From Cristatella mucedo (taxonomy: Eukaryota; Bryozoa; Phylactolaemata; Cristatellidae), in assembly GCA_009760855.2 (NCBI GenBank), contig WPIO01000068.1, forward strand, positions 1,756,501 to 1,820,500: 64,000 nucleotides of DNA, in the 5' to 3' direction. The translations under genes were made by a program, and so were the position numbers. Under the pieces are notes generated by a model. The model made no database searches and was not told the DNA's origin. It was given only the letters and a program-made list of their open reading frames with translations. Shown piece after piece: positions 25,169-32,479 of the stretch (positions are counted from its first letter, which is position 1; each line of letters starts with the position of its first letter).

Positions 25169-27833
25169 CCCCTCTCCTTCTCCTTCTCCCTCTCCCTCTC
25201 TCATCATAACCTCCTCGGCAGAATGAAATACTAGTGCACACACGTTTGTCCTGCAACCCTAGCCTTGCATTGTCTAGCATATGCCTTTCGATCAGCTGGT
25301 GCACTTAAAAGAGAGATGCTTGATCACTCGAGCTTCCTCCCTAATTTCTACACCAAAATCCCCGATGGAGAGCTGATGGGCTATAAATGGCCATCTTTAG
25401 ATAAAACTGTCTCATCCCACTCTACGAGCAAGACCTGCTGCTCTATCGAGTCCACATATTTTTTCTAGTTATTGAACGCAAGCCTCGGGCTCTCACGAGC
25501 GGACTGCCCAGTAGCCAGGCACAAGCTGTCTGCACGAACGCCCGGCATCGGAGTTATGCATAGGGGAGCAAGAGGACACGAAAGATTCACAGGATGGCGA
25601 GCACAAGAGCCAGGCCAGTGCTCGAGCGAGGGAGGCGTGCACATCCAGATTGCAGCGCAGCACAAGATTCATTCTTCCAACGGGAGGCAATTGCTATGAA
25701 CAGTGGCACAGTGCCAACGGCACAAGCCATAAGCATTAGCGCATGCAAGAGTTAAGAGCTGAAGTGGCTGGCAGGCTGTGGACAGACAGATCGACAGACT
25801 GAGGACAACAGCTGCGAGGAGAGACAGACTGAGACATGCATGCACACACACAGATATATACACACACAGAGACAGATGAGACACATACAGACGTGCACAC
25901 AAAATGAACCGAAGACACGAAGAGAGAGCAAAAGACGGATGCTCAGAGGGTGGGATGGCAAACGACAGACAAAAATAGCATCAGGCCAAGCACAGAAGCC
26001 AGCGAGCTACTTGCAGATTCGGGGTCTGAGCAGAGATGAGGAGAGAGTAAGTCAAGTGTGAGAGCCGGCGGCGATACAGAGACAGAGAGATACAGAGACA
26101 GAGAGATACAGAGACAGAGACAGAGAGGCTGCACTCGATTGACTGGCCACTGGCGAGTCAGGCAAAGCGAGTAAACTGGTGGCTGCAAGAGACCAAGCGA
26201 GTCGCAAATGACCTTGGCCGGCAAGCGAGAAGCTACAGCGGGTGAAAGTCGGCGATTTAGCGACCAGCAAAAGAGCATGGCCATGAGTCAAAGATCGATC
26301 ACACTGATCTACTCGAGAGCAAGCAAAGGTGACATACGAGTGCTGGAGCGAACAAAAGAAAGAAATGCTAGCTGATTTAACAGCTTCTTTTTTGTATAGC
26401 GGCAAAAGAGCCGTTGCGGCTATCACCACCACTTGCAGTGGCGATAAAGGATCCCCCACTGCAGGATTCGTTCGAATCCACGACCTCGGGGCCGAGGTCG
26501 TGAAAAGCAACAGCCTTACCTAGTGTGCCATCACGGCTCACTAGGTAAGGCAGCGAGACAGCGGGCAAACAACGCAGAGTGGCCAGAAGCGCCGCAGACG
26601 CCCAACGGCCCAAATCAGAAGTGCTTACAGCCGGGTCGTGGAGCCGGCCGAACTAGCTAGGCACCTGCTTGAGGTGGCCACAAAATCACGGCAGTGCAAA
26701 GCCAAGCACTACCTGCAGCTGGCGGCTGCCGGCTCGACTCGGCTGCTGCTGACGCGGCTGACAGCTTCTCCTGCTGTCTCAATTCGGGTGCTGCATCAGC
26801 AGCAGTAGCAGTAGCAGCAGCTGGCGCTGCAGCAGTTGCAGCAGCTGTTGCAGCAACAGCTGCTTCATCACGGCCCTCGCGAAGCTCCGCGCCACGATCG
26901 ACGGCAGTGGCAGGCTCAGACTCGCCATCTGCAACACTGCCACCACCCTCTTCAATGGCATCCTCGCCATCGCCATCCAACGAAACGGCCTGAAAAGGCA
27001 GGGATGCTAGCCTTAGCGGTCTGTTGCTGCTCTTTTTAAATTCCAACCATGCAAGCTGAGCATGCAGCGCCGCCGCAACTGGCAACACAGCACATCACCG
27101 TCTAAGCAAGTACATCGCCATCACACAGGATTGCGGGGGGGGGGGGGGGTGTGCCAGCAACTAACCCGACCTGCGCGCGAGTGTGTGCGTGTGTACCACT
27201 CTTGCATTTTAGCTCAGATGGAGTACGATGCTAGCGCTTCGCATTCCCGCGGTATTAGGTTCGAGTCCAGAGGCAGGCAGTTGTTTATTGAAAGCTGCAA
27301 GGGGGGTGAAAGCAGCTAAGGCTCTAGTGTCGCTATAGAAATAAGGCTTCTGAATAATTCGACCTTTCCTTTGTGGCCTTGAACGAATAACAAGCAATCA
27401 GCTCGTAGTGCACGGTTCACCTACCACGCAGGACAACATGCATTTCCACCTAAGTTCGACTGCAACGGTAATGGCCCAGCGAGGAAGTAAGAAAATCTCA
27501 CCGTATCCTCGACGGGCACAATCGCAGATGGCTCGCTGTGATGTACCGTAGTTTCTTTAACGTATGACTTGGAGAAAAACCCAACTTTGTCACCATACTA
27601 AAGAGATCAAGCAAAACGGTGCAGTTGACAACACAACATGCGTTTCTCGACTGCACACTCGAGCACTAGACCGAGGTTGGCGACCGAACTCACCGATCCA
27701 CTCCAGAGATCCATCCTGGTACCGGCTGACTTGCTATAAACAACAATAGAAGAACCCTTTGGGAATGTAAGGAACCGGCCATCCTCACTGCCGTGGTCAT
27801 AATCTGACACAGCCACTGCTTCACTTATTGGAA
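7792..27833 (-). CDS. MIA3: TANGO1/MIA3 ER exit-site cargo receptor (19 traced exons, N-terminus missing)
   Basis: TANGO1 spans the ER membrane at exit sites, binds bulky cargo in the lumen and recruits COPII on the cytosolic side. Going 5' to 3' on the minus strand the exons encode: an SH3-like domain (27833-27502), a very long acidic low-complexity luminal region (26989-17046), one transmembrane exon (15250-15140), a long coiled coil (14730-9775) and a proline-rich tail (9298-7792). This is the family order. The coiled coil ends with [14 protein letters not shown], the equivalent of the AHENW segment in mammalian MIA3. Traced exons give about 2900 residues against about 1900 in human; the excess is luminal. 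The signal-peptide exon was not found, since the first traced codon is split (xTT). One junction (20574 to 19598) is out of phase. The C-terminus after 7792 is unresolved. Confidence 0.9.
8935..9298 (-). CDS. MIA3: MIA3 exon: proline-rich domain, first part
   Basis: Acceptor CACAAG, donor GTAGGC, 364 nt. After a run of nine Gln it becomes Pro-, Leu- and Met-rich ([18 protein letters not shown]). In TANGO1 this domain binds Sec23/Sec24 and Sec16. Confidence 0.85.
9775..9994 (-). CDS. MIA3: MIA3 exon: coiled coil to linker
   Basis: Acceptor GTGCAG, donor GTGCGT, 220 nt. It encodes [14 protein letters not shown], then [14 protein letters not shown] (compare AANLRHKLLE in mammals), then Gln- and Ala-rich repeats. 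Confidence 0.85.
10085..10101. repeat. 17-base G run
   Basis: An uninterrupted run of 17 G in the MIA3 intron between the 10155-10353 and 9775-9994 exons. Confidence 0.95.
10155..10353 (-). CDS. MIA3: MIA3 exon: second coiled coil, conserved end
   Basis: Acceptor CCGCAG, donor GTATGG, 199 nt. It encodes [19 protein letters not shown], then [16 protein letters not shown], the best-conserved piece of the MIA2/MIA3 coiled coil. Confidence 0.9.
10495..10650 (-). mobile_element. SINE family A copy, degraded
   Basis: The minus strand shows the family A body (GCTATATAAACAAGAGGCTGTTGAATCAGCTAG followed by TTTTTTT). The tRNA head is poorly preserved. Confidence 0.5.
10967..11105 (-). CDS. MIA3: MIA3 exon: second coiled coil
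   Basis: Acceptor ATGCAG, donor GTGCGG, 139 nt. It encodes [19 protein letters not shown], then [17 protein letters not shown]. The ATG near its start is internal, because the exon joins in phase to the one before. Confidence 0.85.
11164..11240. repeat. 11-bp tandem repeat GGTCACGCGTC x7
   Basis: Seven near-perfect copies in a MIA3 intron, just upstream in transcript terms of the exon starting at 11105. Most units carry ACGCGT with two CpGs. The last reads GTGT instead of GCGT. Confidence 0.95.
11620..11735 (+). mobile_element. L2-like or SINE B 3' tail fragment
   Basis: It carries GAAAGAGATTAAGTTCTCTTAGG..GC followed by an ATT-rich tail, which is the 3' end shared by both families. Too short to assign. 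Confidence 0.5.
11745..11870 (+). mobile_element. LINE family 2 tail
   Basis: GCACTATACAAAACTCTCC, CCCATTTAGACTTTGTGGAG and terminal ATTACATTACATT match the tails at 2450-2520 and 6040-6120. Confidence 0.6.
11962..12052 (-). CDS. MIA3: MIA3 exon: second coiled coil
   Basis: Acceptor CTGCAG, donor GTGAGA, 91 nt. It encodes [20 protein letters not shown] and ends SLLELQ plus one base. Confidence 0.85.
12403..12562 (-). mobile_element. SINE family B copy
   Basis: On the minus strand: TGGTTTGGTTAAG-like A-box region, CCGAGGTCAAG, GGCTCGAGCCC-like B-box region, CATATGTGAAGCACC, GAATAGAGGTTCAAGTTCTCTTTTCGGGC. The head is interrupted by a G/C run. Confidence 0.65.
12921..13296 (-). CDS. MIA3: MIA3 exon: coiled coil with acidic linker
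   Basis: Acceptor TTGCAG, preferred donor GTGCGC, 376 nt. It encodes [19 protein letters not shown], an acidic Gly/Ser linker, then [20 protein letters not shown], which matches the segment of MIA3 between its two coiled coils. The frame stays open past the donor to a stop at 12792, so a shorter alternative end cannot be excluded. The in-phase next exon argues for splicing. Confidence 0.75.
13471..13538. repeat. 34-bp direct repeat x2, internally palindromic
   Basis: CCGATCGTCGGCATATCGGC... occurs twice in tandem (13471-13504 and 13505-13538) with one difference. Each unit contains TGATCA and GATCG self-complementary pieces. It lies in a MIA3 intron. Confidence 0.9.
13625..13761 (-). CDS. 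MIA3: MIA3 exon: coiled coil
   Basis: Acceptor GGTAG, donor GTGAGA, 137 nt, ending with two bases of a split Lys codon. It encodes [13 protein letters not shown], then [18 protein letters not shown]. Confidence 0.85.
13944..14159 (-). CDS. MIA3: MIA3 exon: coiled coil
   Basis: Acceptor TCGCAG, donor GTGAGC, 216 nt, phase 0 on both sides. It encodes [17 protein letters not shown], then [19 protein letters not shown], and ends ELETRCAK. Strongly helical and rich in Gln and Glu. Confidence 0.85.
14345..14493 (-). CDS. MIA3: MIA3 exon: start of cytosolic coiled coil
   Basis: Acceptor CTGTAG, donor GTGAGA, 149 nt. It encodes [20 protein letters not shown] and ends ARIGALE, with heptad-like spacing. 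This is the equivalent of the first cytosolic coiled coil of TANGO1. Confidence 0.8.
14694..14730 (-). CDS. MIA3: MIA3 microexon after the membrane helix
   Basis: A 37-nt exon: acceptor TTGCAG, donor GTGCGT. It encodes [12 protein letters not shown] plus one base. Its phases fit both neighbours. Confidence 0.7.
15140..15250 (-). CDS. MIA3: MIA3 exon: transmembrane segment
   Basis: Acceptor TGTTCAG, donor GTGAGA, 111 nt, phase 0 on both sides. The encoded hydrophobic helix is [20 protein letters not shown], ending VCCAG. It sits exactly between the luminal region and the coiled coil, where TANGO1 has its membrane anchor. Confidence 0.8.
15991..16045. repeat. (CA)n microsatellite with CA-rich flanks
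   Basis: A CA tract inside a wider CA/CACG-rich stretch of about 15900-16130, in a MIA3 intron. The His-Thr and Cys-Val open frames come from it. Confidence 0.9.
16215..16345 (-). mobile_element. LINE family 2 tail
   Basis: The minus strand has GGCTGTGAGTGCGCTATACAAAACTCTCC, CACCCACATGGTC, then ATTACATT, matching the other family 2 tails. Confidence 0.6.
17046..18299 (-). CDS. MIA3: MIA3 luminal exon with EAQT/EAQI tetrapeptide repeat
   Basis: Acceptor GGGCAG, donor GTGAGC, 1254 nt, phase 0 on both sides. It begins [20 protein letters not shown], passes through polyalanine and acidic sequence, then about ten Glu-Ala-Gln-Thr/Ile units (12-bp DNA repeat). It ends [17 protein letters not shown], a short hydrophobic or amphipathic stretch just before the membrane exon. 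Confidence 0.8.
17199..17320. repeat. 12-bp coding minisatellite
   Basis: About ten copies of GAGCCTCGGTCT or GAGCCTCGATCT. On the minus strand this reads as Glu-Ala-Gln-Thr/Ile in MIA3. The plus-strand readings (Arg-Ser-Glu-Pro, Leu-Ser-Leu-Gly) are shadows. Confidence 0.9.
18737..19194 (-). CDS. MIA3: MIA3 luminal exon
   Basis: Acceptor ACTTAG, donor GTTAGT, 458 nt, leaving phase 0. It begins [12 protein letters not shown] and is acidic and alanine-rich ([15 protein letters not shown]). Confidence 0.8.
19444..19598 (-). CDS. MIA3: MIA3 luminal exon, Ala-rich
   Basis: Acceptor TTCTAG, donor GTAAAG, 155 nt. It encodes [10 protein letters not shown], a polyalanine run, then [17 protein letters not shown]. 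Its exit phase fits the next exon, but its entry needs two bases carried over while the preceding donor leaves one. An extra small exon or another splice site is therefore likely. A second acceptor near 19636 gives the same phase. Confidence 0.65.
20574..24251 (-). CDS. MIA3: MIA3 giant luminal exon
   Basis: One open exon of about 3.68 kb (1225 codons), comparable to the single very large luminal exon of vertebrate MIA3. It is rich in Asp, Glu, Ala, Ser and Gly, with no folded domain that I recognise. It contains eight 10-residue Asp/Tyr-Gly-His repeats at 22711-22947. The preferred acceptor is CTGCAG before 24251; a second in-phase acceptor (CTGTAG) lies 15 bases upstream. The preferred donor is GAAG/GTACAA at 20574. 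The open frame continues upstream into the CA repeat, but that part is intronic. Confidence 0.85.
22711..22947 (-). repeat. Eight coding 30-bp repeats (Asp-rich, Tyr-Gly-His)
   Basis: Inside the giant MIA3 exon, eight imperfect 10-residue units follow the pattern D-x-D-A/V-Y-G-H-x-x-D; one unit lacks a residue. The DNA shows recurring ATATGCAT-type segments every 30 bp. Confidence 0.9.
24340..24453. repeat. (CA)n microsatellite
   Basis: About 110 bp of CA with CCCAGC and TCAC interruptions, in the MIA3 intron just upstream (in transcript terms) of the giant exon's acceptor. Confidence 0.95.
24618..24795 (+). mobile_element. SINE family A copy, best preserved
   Basis: tRNA-like head with A box TAGCCCAGGCGG and B box GGTTCGATTTC. 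The body is GATCCTTTATTGCCAACTGCAAG, and the end is GCTGTTAAATCAGCTAATTTTTC. At least five other partial copies share this layout. Confidence 0.8.
24860..24935 (-). mobile_element. L2-like or SINE B tail fragment
   Basis: AATAATAATAATACATTTGTACGGCGCCCTCAGAGCACTTAATC is the shared 3' end in reverse orientation. Confidence 0.5.
25079..25200. repeat. (CT)n microsatellite
   Basis: About 85 bp of CT followed by CTCC-type repeats, in a MIA3 intron. Confidence 0.95.
26345..26550 (-). mobile_element. SINE family A copy
   Basis: On the minus strand: GAGCCGTGATGGCACACTAGGTAAGG (A-box region), GTCGTGGATTCGAACGAATCC (B-box region), GGATCCTTTATCGCCACTGCAAG, then GCTGTTAAATCAGCTAGC. Same order as 24618-24795. 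Confidence 0.75.
26713..26989 (-). CDS. MIA3: MIA3 exon: acidic and Ala-rich luminal segment
   Basis: Acceptor TTTCAG, donor GTAGTG, 277 nt (phase 0 in, one base over). It reads [17 protein letters not shown], then an alanine-rich stretch from CAG/GCA-type repeats. Luminal by position. Confidence 0.85.
27138..27150. repeat. Poly-G run
   Basis: About 13 consecutive G in the MIA3 intron between the SH3 exons and the first acidic exon. Confidence 0.9.
27205..27375 (+). mobile_element. tRNA-derived SINE, family A-like
   Basis: A good tRNA-like head, with A box TAGCTCAGATGG and B box GGTTCGAGTCC, is followed by TTTATTGAAAGCTGCAAG and a GCTTCTGAATAATTC-type end. It lies within a MIA3 intron. It lacks a closing acceptor stem, so it is not called as a tRNA gene. 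Confidence 0.65.
27502..27597 (-). CDS. MIA3: MIA3 exon: SH3-like domain, end
   Basis: Acceptor CTTTAG, donor GTGAGA, 96 nt, phase 0 on both sides. It encodes [15 protein letters not shown], which corresponds to the FGYFPKDLI strand that closes the SH3 fold. Confidence 0.9.
27694..27833 (-). CDS. MIA3: MIA3 exon: SH3-like domain, first part
   Basis: Acceptor TTGTAG, donor GTGAGT, 140 nt; starts with two bases of a split codon and ends in phase 0. It encodes [20 protein letters not shown] and then LWSGS, aligning with the CRFVNFKKGD..YVYYKL..LWAGS core of the MIA/TANGO1 SH3-like domain, which binds HSP47 or cargo in the ER lumen. Confidence 0.9.
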
Positions 27834-28352
27834 CTACAAGAGAAAACATGCGACATGCAGGCAACAACGGCACGTGCAGGCAAAGCTTAAACACCAAGCA
27901 CGTGCCACCAGGGCATGACAAAAGAAGGAATACAAAATACGTCGGTTCTTCAACACCGACCGAATGGGCCAACAGCTGAGAACAGAAGTGCAATCGCTGC
28001 ATCGTATTCCCCAGCGGACGCTCTGCTGCAGTGCACCACAAAGCACATTGGCTTGCAACACGCCGCCGCACAGCCCTGTCAACCAAAGGGTGCCGTGACA
28101 TTGCAGAATAAAACCACGCCCGAGGTCACATCCGACTGACTGCCGAGAAAAATTGGATCCCTTTCGACAGAACTCCATCCGGTTCATTTAAGTGCACTGA
28201 CCGAAACTAGCCCATTGGGTCTTCATCACGATACAACGGTGGTAAGACATGGTTGGCTAGCCCAGCTTGTCAGGTGGGGACAGGGGTACAGAGAGAGAGG
28301 CGTGCCTCAAGCCTTCAGCTTCAGGTGCGTTTTTTAGATACATCACTGTCGA

Positions 28353-28740
28353 GTGCACAAATTGATGCACACAGCTCCACCAAAAACTCTTGCTGAGAGA
28401 TCGTATATTACAGTCTCGGCCTGTGGTTCTGGGCGTGGCAGTTCGTTTGCCGTGCTCGCCTGGACGTGCTGCAGGTGGTCGCGGCAAGGAGACGGTCATA
28501 CCGTGGAACGTCCCGCTCTTGAGACTGAGACCGTCTGCCACGTACTAAGCCACTGCCGACCGATTCTGCAAGCAAGTAATGGCTCACCACGACCTGTTTC
28601 TGGGTCGCCTAGTCGGGACTCTTTCGGCCACTGCGCTCTCCTGCCTCTCGGCAGGTCGTGCCTTCCCTATCGCTGGGGTCCGGACCTGGTCATCGACAAC
28701 GGCACCAACTCGGTCATATTCGACGTGACGGTGCCATAGT
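28353..28740 (+). mobile_element. Relic of LINE with restriction-like endonuclease
   Basis: The plus-strand frame ends with ETVCHVLSHCRPIL and, after about 50 residues, GPDLVIDNGTNSVIFDVTVP. A Cys-His knuckle followed by a PD..(I/V)xDVTVP motif is the signature of the C-terminal restriction-like endonuclease of R2/R4/NeSL-type LINEs. The reverse transcriptase is missing, and a stop follows directly after the motif. It lies in reverse orientation to MIA3, in the intergenic region or a long 5' intron. Confidence 0.6.
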
Positions 28741-29351
28741 CAGTCGATTTGTGGGGTTCAATTCAGGCGACTAGCTGAAACATCAGACATCAGGCATCAG
28801 AACCAAAATTTGCCAAAAAGTGACAAACTACCAAACCTTGATAGCTATGGATCCAAAACAAAAGAGGCACAAAACCGCATCTATTCTACTTCTTTGTATC
28901 TACAGTACATGCAATTCATCGAGGGGGAGGAAGGGCAGCTTTTCTCGCTGCTCCAGCTGTCAGCTTTTGACAGCTTTTAAGCTACTCCGTGACTAGAGCG
29001 AGTGTAGCAATTTAGTACCCATTCAGAATCGACTGGATCCGGCGAGAACAAAATAGGGCTGCAAGCATGGACAAGCACATGCCTCCTCAGCCTAATCATA
29101 TGACATGCACCAAATGTGACGCCGAGCTTGCTGTGAATCAACAGCTTGCTCCTGTAACTACTAACAGTTACTTTGGGTTGTGAGGTTTTAATGCCTCAGC
29201 TAATAAGGCATGAAACTATAACAAGAAGTAGATGCAATTGCCATTGGTGAGGTAAATACAGATGATGAAACAGTGGCAGTGCTAACCATTTAAAGAGCAT
29301 ATCAGCCGTATGTCATTGATTCAGACTGACTCATTATGTTACATAGGCTTT

Positions 29352-29479
<128 letters not shown>

Positions 29480-29554
29480 AACCTCACAGCATCAGCATGC
29501 ACTGCGCACATTTGCACTTGGATGGCTTTATAAAATCGAATGACGATAAAAACC

Positions 29555-30300
29555 AATTTACTAGTTATGGGAAAACCAAGTGTGACTCGGAAATTGAAAG
29601 CTCAAAGCTCAAAATCGGCTCTGCCAGCATATCTCCGTTTTCGTCAGCACGAAATCTAAGTGTCCTGTTCCAAAGTGACCTTTCACACTAGCCGACCACA
29701 TCAGCTCCACAGTCACATATGCCAATTTTCAATTACGTATGCAGCAAAAATTCGGATCTGCTTAAATAAGGTTACCCCAGCCAAGCTGGTAAATGCATTT
29801 GTGAGATTCCATCTAGACTTCAGCAGCTCATGAGTCGAAGGTCTTCCTGCCTACGTAAGAAGACGCACACAGTTGGTGCCAAACTCTGCAGCTAGATTTG
29901 ACTGCCGTGAATGTCGCAACTGTAACACTGCACCACTTCTCATAGACCTGAACTGGCTCCTCATCAGGCAGCATATCAACTTCAAGGTTCTGTCAGTCAC
30001 TTTCATGTCCCATCATTCGTTTGCTCCAGCCTACCTATCCGAAATACTTGCTTATCTGGCTCGGCAATGTATGACCTGCTTCTCTGACTCGTCGTTTAGG
30101 TGTGCATCGAATCAAATTCAAATCGTTCTGAGATCGTGCCTTTAGTTAGCATGCTATCAAAGCCCGGAGCTGGCTCCGGACTGGCTATACGGCATCCCCT
30201 GACTTGCCGACATTTAAAAACTAAATAAAAACCTTTAGCTGGATCTGTGCAAATTTGATGCTTGCTGACATTGTGCACATTACCCCTATCCGGTTAGCTT
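29555..30300 (+). mobile_element. L2-like LINE C-terminal and 3' UTR, degraded
   Basis: Several frame breaks. Recognisable pieces are VPNSAARFDCRECRNC, LLIDLNWLLIRQHINFKVL and SFAPAYLSEIL, followed by the family 3' UTR. More diverged than 31690-32475. Confidence 0.7.
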
Positions 30301-30464
30301 GCTTCCTCTGTAGCATGCCTACGCACAGTCAGCTAATACGGCATCGTGTATGCATTGAGCCAGGTCAGTTTCTGCTATGACCACACCGCCCATAGCAGGC
30401 TGTTCCACATGGTCGCCAGTGTCTGGTTATATTTCCGTTAAATAAACACTAAATACAAATACAC

Positions 30465-30529
30465 GTTTTGAGATACCCTTTCGGTTTAGAGTTTATCTCT
30501 AAAACCGGTCAGAGTGTATCTCTCAAAAC
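30465..30529. other. 65-nt imperfect inverted repeat (hairpin)
   Basis: The outer arms GTTTTGAG and CTCAAAAC pair perfectly, the middle has bulges, and the inner arms CGGTTTAGAG and CTCTAAAACCG pair with one bulge around a short TTTATCT-type loop. The size is pre-miRNA-like but no function is shown. Confidence 0.5.
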
Positions 30530-30539
30530 CTATCCACTA

Positions 30540-31240
30540 ATCAGTAAAATCTAAACCCTGAACCTAAGAAAATCCAACCCAAAAAAACACAAAACCTAGC
30601 CAATAAACCGAAAACAAAAAACCATACAACCTCTAAACATGACACCCAAAAATCCTAAACCCTAAGCTAAAAAGACAGCTCTAAATATATTATATTGAAT
30701 ATGTATACATGTATATATAAAGTAAATACAAACCGAGGCTGGCGACCATATTGAACAGCCTACTCTAGGCATTGCACCCATGGCAGAAACTGAGCATAAA
30801 CGGCACTCTATTAGCTCGAGAAGTGCCTAGAGAGATCAAGTTTTGCACATTTTCACACACCCAGTCGACATGCTTCCTCTTCCCCGTGCCTGAATGTAAA
30901 GTGCTTAGAGAGACCATGGTGTTCTCAGGATGTTATACAAAATGTCTTAACGACCGAAGAAACACCTATATAGGACTTGGCAAAGGTCTGCCAATTCATT
31001 GCGACCGTCGGCCCATCTCAAACCAACGCTCTAGGGCGCACGGCAGACTTGCCTGGCTAGTTGAATAAGCCCGCATGAATATGCACCCTGAATACGGAGG
31101 CATACCGATCCTGCATCCGACGAGAAACTCAAAAATAAAATTTACGTTTTGAAGGTCACATACTGTCAGTGCCAGCATAAGATTGCATGACGAAATTATT
31201 AAATCGCGTGACTGCAGAGCAGCATGCTGCGCAGCAGAGC
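30540..31240. other. A/C-rich low-complexity and gene-free stretch
   Basis: AAACCCTAA-like pieces (for example near 30552 and 30655) sit in A/C-rich sequence to about 30700. The rest has a weak LINE-tail-like TAAAGTGCTTAGAGAGACC at about 30896 and nothing else recognisable. Confidence 0.4.
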
Positions 31241-31244
31241 AATC

Positions 31245-31281
31245 CTGCTTCTGCTGCTGCTGCTTCTGCTGCAGCTGCTGC

Positions 31282-31377
<96 letters not shown>

Positions 31378-31393
31378 TGCTGCTTCTGCTGCT
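31245..31393. repeat. (CTG)n with TTC interruptions
   Basis: About 150 bp of CTGCTG with periodic TTC (CTGCTTCTG). Homopolymeric open frames (Leu, Cys, Ala, Ser, Gln) follow from the repeat. No gene model supports coding. Confidence 0.95.
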
Positions 31394-31689
31394 GGCACCC
31401 AAGTATGCTGGGTTTAGCTGCATCCTGGAGGGTCGCGGGCACATTTATCGTGCACAACGGTTTATCGTGCACAACGTTCAACGCAGCGCAACGTCGAATG
31501 TACTTGAAAAGATATTGCACTCTGCACATGTCTGAAGTTGCTGCATCTAGCGCCAAGGCCCTCGAGGTCGAGATGCAGTACCCCCAAGCCAATCTTGCTG
31601 CGCCTGTTTTCCGGGTCAGGCATTGGGAGGCGGTCGGCAGAGAGCGGTCGCACAGGGGAGGGGTGGCGCTCAGCCACGCTCGATAGAGT

Positions 31690-32475
31690 ACTACAGCAGC
31701 TACATAACATTGCTAAAATTCGGGCTTGTTTATTAAGGATACCACGTCCAAGTTGGTCCATGCATTCGTGACATCCCGTCTCGACTTCTGTAACTCACTG
31801 CTCACTGGCCCACCGGCATGCGCAATCAGGCGATTACAGCTGGTGCCAAACTCTGCAGCTAGGCTTGTCTGCCGTGAGTGTTGCAGTTGCCACATCAGAC
31901 CACTTCTCGCCGACCTGCACTGGCTACCAGTCAAGCAACGCATGGACTTCAAGGTTTTGTCGCTCACTTCTACGTCCCTTCATTCTATGGCTCCAGCCTA
32001 TCTCTCAGATCTACTCACCCACCAGGCCAGGTATCGTACCACCCGATTTTCGGAATCCAGCAGTATACCAATACCTCGTACAAACCTTAAATCCTTTGGA
32101 GACCGTGCATTTAGTTCGTATGCTCCCAAAGCCTGGAACTCGCTGCCAACTTGTGTCACAACATCTCCTGACTTGACCACATTTAAAAAGAACTTAAAAA
32201 CATAATTAATTAGGACAGCATTTAGTGGGTCCCTGTGATTCGTCCTTGATGTGCTTATGCGTGCTGACACTGTGCATGCTGCCACTAACCACATTTGCAT
32301 GCTGACCCTGTGCATGTCACCCCTAACCATGTTATTCATTTTGTTTGTTTATCAAGCATGATATTACTCCCCATTCAATTGCATTTCCTTTTTAGCAAAT
32401 GTAAAGCGCCTAGAAAGAGATTAAGCTCTCTGAGGGCACTTGATCAAGTGCATTATTATTCTCATTCTTATTATT
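31690..32475 (+). mobile_element. L2-like LINE, RT C-terminus and 3' UTR
   Basis: One open frame covers KLVHAFVTSRLDFCNSLLTG, ADLHWLPVKQRMDFKVLSLT, APAYLSDLL and PKAWNSLPTCV, then stops. The 3' UTR follows with CATTTGCATGCTGACCCTGTGCATG and GCGCCTAGAAAGAGATTAAGCTCTCTGAGGGC, then an ATT-rich tail. Truncated at the 5' end, as usual for target-primed insertions. Confidence 0.85.
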
Positions 32476-32479
32476 ACGG

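Noticed and set aside
31156-31686. Open frames of Leu, Cys, Ala, Ser or Gln runs
   Set aside because: All six frames are open because of the CTG repeat; no splice-consistent gene model.
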